NCBI GenBank assembly: GCA_023255165.1
Contig: JALRJD010000332.1
Coordinates: forward strand, 1 to 11,640
Reading direction: 5' to 3'
Length of the DNA: 11,640 bases
Origin: Porticoccaceae bacterium
GTDB lineage: Bacteria; Pseudomonadota; Gammaproteobacteria; Pseudomonadales; Porticoccaceae
The notes beneath the pieces were generated by a model that saw only the letters and a program-made list of their open reading frames with translations, was not told the DNA's origin and made no database searches. The position numbers and the translations under genes are program-made. Positions 7,463-11,640 of this stretch are shown here, one piece after another (position 1 is the first letter of the stretch; each line of letters begins with the position of its first letter).

Positions 7463-8152
7463 ATGTATAGAGTTCAGGGCGCCAATGTTATGGTCAAGCC
7501 TGCCGACTGTCAGGAATATGCCCTATGCTCCCCCCTGCGCAGCAATCTTGTCAACGCGCTGTTTAACTCCCTGCAAACCGACCGACAGGTGGTAGTGCTG
7601 GATGTGGGCATGGCGATGGCGGCAACGGTTGATCTGTTTAGCCAGTTTAAAAGCAAGTTGCTGTTCGTTGATCTGTACTCGGAACCCTTTATCCGGGTAA
7701 ACGATTTTGAGGCGGAGCAAAGCAGTCAGCAATCACAGCACCAGCAACTTGTGGCGCAATTCAGGCAGGCACTCGGGCTGGATAAAAATCTGATAATCGA
7801 TATCTGCCTGTTCTGGGACTTCTTTAATTATCTCGACGGCACTCTGTTAAAAGCCTTTATCGAAGCACTCGAACCCAATATCGCGCGCCATACCCGTGGC
7901 TATGGCTTGGGCGTGCTCAACTCGCGCTGTCAGTTGCCACACTCCTGTTATGGACTGATGTCCGAAGATTGTTTAACCCAGTGTCCGCGTAGCGGTGAAC
8001 CAAGCCCGGTCTACCCCCATTCCCAGCGCGACCTCAATAACTGTCTCAACTACCTCGAGATTGACAAGAGTCGACTCATGTCTGATGGCCGCGTCGAGTA
8101 TCTGATTGGCTGGAGCGATCCGTCGGGTCGGGTTAAGCAGCCGATTTTTTAG
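7463..8152 (+). CDS. Uncharacterised protein next to bactofilin, weak methyltransferase-like pattern
   Basis: 229 residues, no signal peptide or membrane segment, so probably cytoplasmic. The start has AGGG six bases upstream; Met10 is a second possible start. I do not recognise the family. What can be seen: a hydrophobic strand ending in Asp (VVVLDVG, Asp47), a second strand VDLYSEPF with Asp70, then LIIDICLFWDFFNYLDG (about 110-126) followed by a helix and LEP. The order strand-Asp, strand-Asp, then a D-x-C-x-F-W-D-x-x-N-Y-L block and L-x-P resembles class I SAM-dependent methyltransferases. However, the glycine-rich SAM loop (G-x-G-x-G) is absent and replaced by GMAMAAT, so it may be a degenerate, non-catalytic relative. 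The C-terminal third is rich in Cys, Ser and Pro and has no motif I know. It lies 58 bases after the bactofilin with no terminator between, suggesting co-transcription and perhaps a shared role. Confidence 0.7.
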   Translation: MYRVQGANVMVKPADCQEYALCSPLRSNLVNALFNSLQTDRQVVVLDVGMAMAATVDLFSQFKSKLLFVDLYSEPFIRVNDFEAEQSSQQSQHQQLVAQFRQALGLDKNLIIDICLFWDFFNYLDGTLLKAFIEALEPNIARHTRGYGLGVLNSRCQLPHSCYGLMSEDCLTQCPRSGEPSPVYPHSQRDLNNCLNYLEIDKSRLMSDGRVEYLIGWSDPSGRVKQPIF

Positions 8153-8282
8153 ACGCCAGTCAGCGATTATTTGGTTACACTGCGAGCCTGTTTGGCTAGA
8201 GAGCAGTATCCAGTCCAGCCCCATCCGGTGGGCGATTTATTCAAAAAAATACTAAACGCTTGTAAAAGCGGCGGGGGAAACG

Positions 8283-8999
8283 ATGAAGCAGGCAATTATT
8301 GTTGGGGCCAGTTCCGGTCTCGGTTGGGAGTTGGCCGTTCAATTGGCGGATAAAGGTTACCAGCTTGGTGTGATGGGCCGTCGCGGCGCACTTTTACAGC
8401 AGCTGGTTGAGCAACTGCCTGGCGATCATTTTGTGCAGACAACGGATGTTACCCACGCCGAGCAATCTCAGCAGGAACTCGAACAGCTGATTGCCCGTAT
8501 GGGCGATGTTGAATTAATTGTCCTCAGTTCCGGTGTCGGCCTCTATGAGCACAAACTGGAGTGGGCGGCCGAGCGCGAAATGATTGACGTCAATGTGCGC
8601 GGATTTGCCGCGCTGTCACTGGTGGCGATGGCGCATTTTACCCAGCGCGGCGGTGGTCATCTGGCCGGCATCTCGTCGGTTGCGGCGCATCTGTTTGGCG
8701 CCAAGACATTAACCTACCACGCCACCAAAGCCTTTGTGTCCAACTACCTTGCCGGCATGCGCTCGCGTGCGCGCAGATCCGGGTTGCCGATTACCATCAC
8801 CACCATTGAGCCGGGTTTTGTTAAAACGCCGATGGTGCAGGGCACGCCGATTTGGATGGCGCCGGTTGAAAAGGGCGTTGCTCAGATGGTTAGCGGTTTG
8901 CTGAAAAAGAAAAATCATATCTTTATCACCAAACGTTGGGGTGTGGTCGCCCGTGTGCTGGACATTATGCCGCAGTGGTTGCTGAGCAAGTTTGTGTAG
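8283..8999 (+). CDS. Short-chain dehydrogenase/reductase (SDR, classical type)
   Basis: 238 residues, the usual size for classical SDRs, which use NAD(P)H to oxidise or reduce alcohols, ketones or similar groups in the cytoplasm. The N-terminal Rossmann loop is GASSGLG at residues 8-14. Arg33-Arg34 after the second strand (MGRRG) hint at NADP(H) preference. LSSGVG stands in place of the usual NNAG-type motif, and DVNVRG provides the structural Asn. The catalytic set is Ser132 (GISSVAA), Tyr145 and Lys149 in YHATK, spaced as in active enzymes, followed by EPGFVKTPM. The C-terminal end is hydrophobic and basic (VARVLDIMPQWLLSKFV), a feature of some membrane-near SDRs. The start is supported by a strong GGGGGA site about five bases upstream. 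It is separated by 130 bases from the preceding gene, so likely transcribed on its own. The substrate cannot be deduced. Confidence 0.9.
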   Translation: MKQAIIVGASSGLGWELAVQLADKGYQLGVMGRRGALLQQLVEQLPGDHFVQTTDVTHAEQSQQELEQLIARMGDVELIVLSSGVGLYEHKLEWAAEREMIDVNVRGFAALSLVAMAHFTQRGGGHLAGISSVAAHLFGAKTLTYHATKAFVSNYLAGMRSRARRSGLPITITTIEPGFVKTPMVQGTPIWMAPVEKGVAQMVSGLLKKKNHIFITKRWGVVARVLDIMPQWLLSKFV

Positions 9000-9013
9000 G
9001 CTGGTCTATTATT

Positions 9014-9026
9014 TGGCACTGTGCCA
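9014..9026. repeat. Short inverted repeat upstream of azlC
   Basis: TGGCAC-T-GTGCCA, a perfect 6-base inverted repeat around one central base, in the 76-base gap between the SDR stop and azlC. There is no T-run after it, so it is a poor terminator. Its size and symmetry would suit an operator for azlCD, but no known motif is matched. Confidence 0.35.
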
Positions 9027-9075
9027 TTTGTCAGCAGACTTAACCTGATAGAAAACCAAACAGCTTCTGAACAAC

Positions 9076-9774
9076 GTGAAAAAAAGCGCCCTTAAAGTCG
9101 CCACTATTCGTGGCATTGTCGACATGTTGCCACTCAGCCTGGCGGTGCTGCCCTGGGGTATCCTGTTTGGCTCTCTGGCGGTGCAGCGCGGCTTTAGCTG
9201 GCTCGAAGCGCAGATGTTTTCCGGGATTATTTTTGGCGGAGCGGTGCAGATTGTCACTGTTGAGCTGATCGCCGATAACAGCTCGTTACTGACCGTATTA
9301 TTTACCGCCTTTATTATCAGCTCACGCCATTTTCTCTATGGCCTGTCGCTGCGTGAGCGGCTTACCGCACAGCCGCTGCGCTGGCGCGTACCGCTGGGGT
9401 TTTTACTTACCGACGAGCTGTTTGCCTTATCCGGCCACCGCCGCGCCTATCTTGGCAAATTGCGGCTCTATTATGGACTGGCTGCCGGCGGCAGTTTTTA
9501 TCTGGCCTGGAATCTGTGGACCTTTGTCGGCATCGTCGCCGGAGCCTCATTGCCGGATCTCACCGATCTGGGCCTCGACTTCGCGATTGCCGCGACCTTT
9601 ATTGCGCTGGTGGTTCCAGGCATAAAATCTCTCGCCACACTGGCTGCGGTGGTCACCGGCGCGCTGTCATCGATACTGTTTACCCTCTGGCACTTTGAGC
9701 TCGGCTTGATCTGTGCCGCGCTGCTGGCAATGGCGGCGGGCTTTACCGTTAGCAAAATCAGGGCATCGGTATGA
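9076..9774 (+). CDS. azlC: AzlC family branched-chain amino acid exporter, large subunit
   Basis: 232 residues from a GTG codon. No ATG or Shine-Dalgarno site fits better, and the N-terminus (KKSALKVATIRGIVDMLPL) is a normal length for the family. Membrane protein with several hydrophobic segments. Family marks in order: LPWGILFGSLAVQRG (about 21-40), MFSGIIFGGAVQ with VELI, the loop SSRHFLYGLSLRE (about 86-98), LTDELFAL, and hydrophobic helices to the end. AzlC with AzlD forms an inner-membrane exporter of leucine, valine or related compounds (azaleucine resistance in Bacillus; YgaZH exports valine in E. coli). Its stop overlaps the start of azlD by four bases (ATGA), giving translational coupling, as usual for this pair. 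Which substrate this pair exports is not shown by the sequence. Confidence 0.9.
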   Translation: MKKSALKVATIRGIVDMLPLSLAVLPWGILFGSLAVQRGFSWLEAQMFSGIIFGGAVQIVTVELIADNSSLLTVLFTAFIISSRHFLYGLSLRERLTAQPLRWRVPLGFLLTDELFALSGHRRAYLGKLRLYYGLAAGGSFYLAWNLWTFVGIVAGASLPDLTDLGLDFAIAATFIALVVPGIKSLATLAAVVTGALSSILFTLWHFELGLICAALLAMAAGFTVSKIRASV

Positions 9775-10082
9775 CTATTGTGACGATCTTGTTGCTCGCC
9801 TGCGTCACCTTTGGCACCCGCTATCTGTTTTTGATCAAACGCCTGCCGATTCGTCTCAGCTCCGATCTGCGACTGTTGTTAAGTTTCAGTGGCCCCGGTG
9901 TGCTGGCCGCGATCCTGGCGCCGATACTGCTGGTGCGCAACGACCAGCTGCAGCTAACCATTTCCAACCCCTACTTGTGGGGCGCGGTCGCCGCCATCGT
10001 TGCGGCGTGGAAAAGTGGCAATATTTACTGGACGGTTGGCATCGGCATGCTAGTCTTTATTGGAGCCGGCCAGTTGTTTTAG
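9771..10082 (+). CDS. azlD: AzlD family branched-chain amino acid exporter, small subunit
   Basis: 103 residues, almost all hydrophobic, forming about four membrane segments. The family pattern is visible: an N-terminal helix, then TFGTRYLFLIKRLPIRLS (about 15-32) with the conserved Thr-Arg-Tyr, then LSFSGPGVLAAILAPILL, then a segment AAIVAAWKSGNIYWTVGIG. AzlD is the obligate small partner of AzlC. ATG 9771 overlaps the azlC stop (ATGA), so no separate ribosome site is needed. The gene ends at TAG 10080-10082; the 187-base gap after it holds inverted repeats but no obvious poly-T terminator. Confidence 0.9.
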   Translation: MTIVTILLLACVTFGTRYLFLIKRLPIRLSSDLRLLLSFSGPGVLAAILAPILLVRNDQLQLTISNPYLWGAVAAIVAAWKSGNIYWTVGIGMLVFIGAGQLF

Positions 10083-10156
10083 CCGCTGTTCTGGTAATCG
10101 ATACGGGAACGCCGCGGTCACCAAAATCAGCACAATTGTCACAGTGACTGCTTCCC

Positions 10157-10186
10157 GGCCACAGGCAATAACGCATAATTGTGGCC
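10157..10186. repeat. Inverted repeat flanking a -10-like hexamer, between azlD and the acyl-CoA dehydrogenase
   Basis: GGCCACA (10157-10163) and TGTGGCC (10180-10186) are perfect complements around a 16-base centre that holds CATAAT (10174-10179), a 5/6 match to the -10 hexamer. This could be an operator over the promoter of the acyl-CoA dehydrogenase gene, or a hairpin at the end of azlCD. No T-run follows, which argues against an intrinsic terminator. A smaller symmetric element, GTCAC-A-GTGAC, lies just upstream near 10138-10148, and GATTTT-A-AAAATC lies at 10205-10217. Confidence 0.4.
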
Positions 10187-10269
10187 CGAGAATTTAACCC
10201 AATAGATTTTAAAAATCCTGATGCAGCCAGCGAAGGCCTGTTTCAGTCACCGAAAGAGAGAGTTCGACT

Positions 10270-11412
10270 ATGATCCCACGCAAACTTTACGATTCAGACC
10301 ACGATATGTTCCGCGACACGGTGCGTAAATTTCTTGAAGCTGAAGCGGTGCCCCACCATGAACAGTGGGAAAAAGACGGCATGGTCAGCGACGAGATCTG
10401 GTTAAAGGCCGGCGAGCAGGGTTTTCTGGCGCCAACTGTCCCGGAAGAGTACGGCGGTGTCGGTGTCGATTTCAGATACAACGCGATTGTTAACGAAGAG
10501 GTTTGTCGCGCTGGCTGCAGTGGCCTGGGCTGGACGCTGCACTCGGATATCGCTGTGCCCTATATTGTTCGCTATGGCAATGAAGAGCAGAAGCAGCGCT
10601 ATCTGCCGCGCTGTGTCTCCGGTGAATTGATCACGGCAATTGCGATGACCGAGCCCGGTGCAGGCTCGGATTTGCAGGGCACCAACACAAGCGCTGTGCT
10701 CGATGGCGATGAGTGGGTTCTGAATGGTTCAAAGACCTTTATTACTAACGGCCAGAAGGCTGGGCTGGTTATCGTTGTTGCCAAAACCGATGTCAATGCC
10801 GGCTCCAAAGGCATCAGTCTTTTTTTGGTTGAAGCGGGAACACCCGGATTCTCCAAGGGTAAAAACCTCGAGAAGCTGGGCCTGAAGGCGCAGGATACCT
10901 CGGAGTTATTTTTCCAGGATGTCAGAATTCCAAAGGGCAACCTGTTGGGTGAAGAGGGTCGCGGGTTTGTCTATCTGATGCAGGATCTGCCTCAGGAACG
11001 TCTTTCTGTTGCGGTGAGCGCCAATGGTATGTGTCAGGGTGTGCTGGAGTCGACTATCGAGTATGTCAAAGAGCGCAAGGCGTTTGGCACAACGGTTGCG
11101 TCGTTCCAAAACACTCAGTTCAAGCTGGCGGAGTTGGCTGCGGAGGTTAGCTCAGCGGAAGTGTTCCTCGATCGCTGTACGGAGCTGTTGATTGAAGACA
11201 AACTGGATACGGTGACGGCTTCGAAGTTGAAGTTGCTGACCACCGATCTGCAGTGCCGGGTGGCGGATGAGTGTCTGCAGTTGCATGGCGGTTGGGGTTA
11301 TATGTGGGAGTACAAGGTTTGTCGTGCGTTTGCTGATGCCCGTGTGCAGCGTATTTATGCTGGTACCAATGAGATTATGAAGCTGATTATTTCGCGGGAT
11401 TTGATGAAGTAA
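10270..11412 (+). CDS. Acyl-CoA dehydrogenase (long-chain/isovaleryl-like base position)
   Basis: 380 residues, typical for the FAD-dependent acyl-CoA dehydrogenases that make the alpha-beta double bond in acyl-CoA and pass electrons to ETF. Domains in order: N-terminal helical domain (about 6-118), beta domain with TEPGAGSDLQGTNTSA (from about 133), C-terminal helical domain (about 230-378) with ERKAFG, LQLHGGWGYMWEY and DARVQRIYAGTNEIMK. In many relatives the catalytic Glu sits in Y-E-G-T; here that position is Ala364. Glu243 in LPQERL matches the helix-G glutamate used by human long-chain acyl-CoA and isovaleryl-CoA dehydrogenases, so the enzyme should be active with a long or branched acyl chain. 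The GWGYMWEY block is also shared with human LCAD. A purine-rich GAGAGAG precedes ATG 10270 by about seven bases. It is a single-gene unit with an intrinsic terminator; no beta-oxidation partner lies alongside. Confidence 0.92.
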   Translation: MIPRKLYDSDHDMFRDTVRKFLEAEAVPHHEQWEKDGMVSDEIWLKAGEQGFLAPTVPEEYGGVGVDFRYNAIVNEEVCRAGCSGLGWTLHSDIAVPYIVRYGNEEQKQRYLPRCVSGELITAIAMTEPGAGSDLQGTNTSAVLDGDEWVLNGSKTFITNGQKAGLVIVVAKTDVNAGSKGISLFLVEAGTPGFSKGKNLEKLGLKAQDTSELFFQDVRIPKGNLLGEEGRGFVYLMQDLPQERLSVAVSANGMCQGVLESTIEYVKERKAFGTTVASFQNTQFKLAELAAEVSSAEVFLDRCTELLIEDKLDTVTASKLKLLTTDLQCRVADECLQLHGGWGYMWEYKVCRAFADARVQRIYAGTNEIMKLIISRDLMK

Positions 11413-11419
11413 ACTCGCT

Positions 11420-11640
11420 TTAAACTCTGCTTACCCGAAAAGCTGTGTCTCTCTGAGCGCAGCTTTTTTCTGTCTGCGTGGCCAAATTTTCTTTCTCCTT
11501 GACCAAGTTACCCCGTTTGCCGAAGGAATCCATTTGGCTGGTATTGGTGTGCCCAAAACCTGGAAGACCTTTCCGATCGGCTCCATGGTCGGCCCAATTC
11601 ACTAAGCTGCGGTAAACTCGCTGTCGCTCAAACAGTACCT
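11420..11640 (-). other. Unassigned right end; minus-strand open frame entering from the edge
   Basis: The last ~170 bases hold no gene I recognise. A minus-strand frame is open from the right edge to a stop near 11420. It reads through VLFERQRVYRSLVNWADHG and contains GLPGFGHTNTSQMDSFGKRG; its last residues run across the terminator hairpin, which is unusual for a real gene. It has no predicted membrane segment and no known domain. It may be the 3' end of an unknown gene, a chance frame, or part of an interspersed repeat that happens to be open. Confidence 0.25.
11438..11469 (+). terminator. Rho-independent terminator after the acyl-CoA dehydrogenase gene
   Basis: AAAAGCTG pairs with CAGCTTTT across a 14-base loop, and the 3' arm runs into six T residues. 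It lies 26 bases after the stop at 11412. Because the 5' arm begins with A residues it may also work for a leftward transcript. Confidence 0.8.

Noticed and set aside
9014..9031. TGGCAC as the -24 part of a sigma-54 promoter before azlC
   Set aside because: The -12 element should be TTGC five bases after TGGCAC; here TGTGC is followed by CATT, so the pattern fails and the symmetric repeat explains the sequence better.
9713..10147. Plus-strand open frame of 144 codons overlapping azlC and azlD
   Set aside because: It is an out-of-frame reading of azlD. The azlD frame has the family motif, hydrophobic profile and the ATGA overlap with azlC.
1..11640. CRISPR arrays, tRNA or rRNA genes, transposases, toxin-antitoxin pairs or phage genes
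   Set aside because: No regularly spaced direct repeats, tRNA-like cloverleaf, conserved rRNA segments or mobile-element protein motifs were seen in reading both strands.

Overview
The window looks like ordinary chromosomal DNA from a free-living, probably marine or environmental gammaproteobacterium. Most of it is moderately GC-rich. The best taxonomic clue is the ABC-F protein at 4798-6744, which can be followed against E. coli YheS along its whole length. The AzlC/AzlD pair, the bactofilin and the secreted M6 (immune inhibitor A-type) protease fit a Cellvibrionales-like or related lineage, but no rRNA or strict marker is present, so this placement is an inference.

Layout. The first ~140 bases are a piece of an inosine-uridine-type nucleoside hydrolase gene (+ strand). 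It stops in mid-domain and abuts, without any spacer, the 3' part of a large minus-strand gene for a secreted M6 metalloprotease (start at 2834, about 898 residues visible). Both genes are cut at the same point, so this is either a real rearrangement or a chimeric join. A 94-base divergent spacer separates the protease from a rightward pair: an exporter-type ABC transporter with fused membrane and ATPase domains (2929-4773), then the YheS-type ABC-F translation factor (4798-6744) 24 bases later. Next come a bactofilin (6823 or 6859 to 7404), an unrecognised gene with a weak methyltransferase-like pattern (7463-8152), a short-chain dehydrogenase (8283-8999), the overlapping azlC-azlD branched-chain amino acid exporter pair (9076-10082), and an acyl-CoA dehydrogenase (10270-11412) closed by a clear intrinsic terminator (11438-11469). 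The last ~170 bases carry no recognised gene; a minus-strand frame enters from the right edge.

How the genes relate. From 2929 to 11412 every recognised gene lies on the + strand, but spacing suggests several transcription units rather than one operon: ABC transporter plus yheS; bactofilin plus its neighbour; the SDR alone; azlCD; the acyl-CoA dehydrogenase alone. No shared pathway is evident, beyond the general themes of envelope/cytoskeleton (bactofilin), export (ABC, AzlCD) and fatty or branched acyl-CoA oxidation (ACAD).

I see no CRISPR array, tRNA, rRNA, insertion sequence, phage gene or defence system. I did not find a convincing new multi-gene system. The points most worth checking are the junction near position 140, the undescribed bactofilin neighbour, the choice of bactofilin start, and the unexplained right end.
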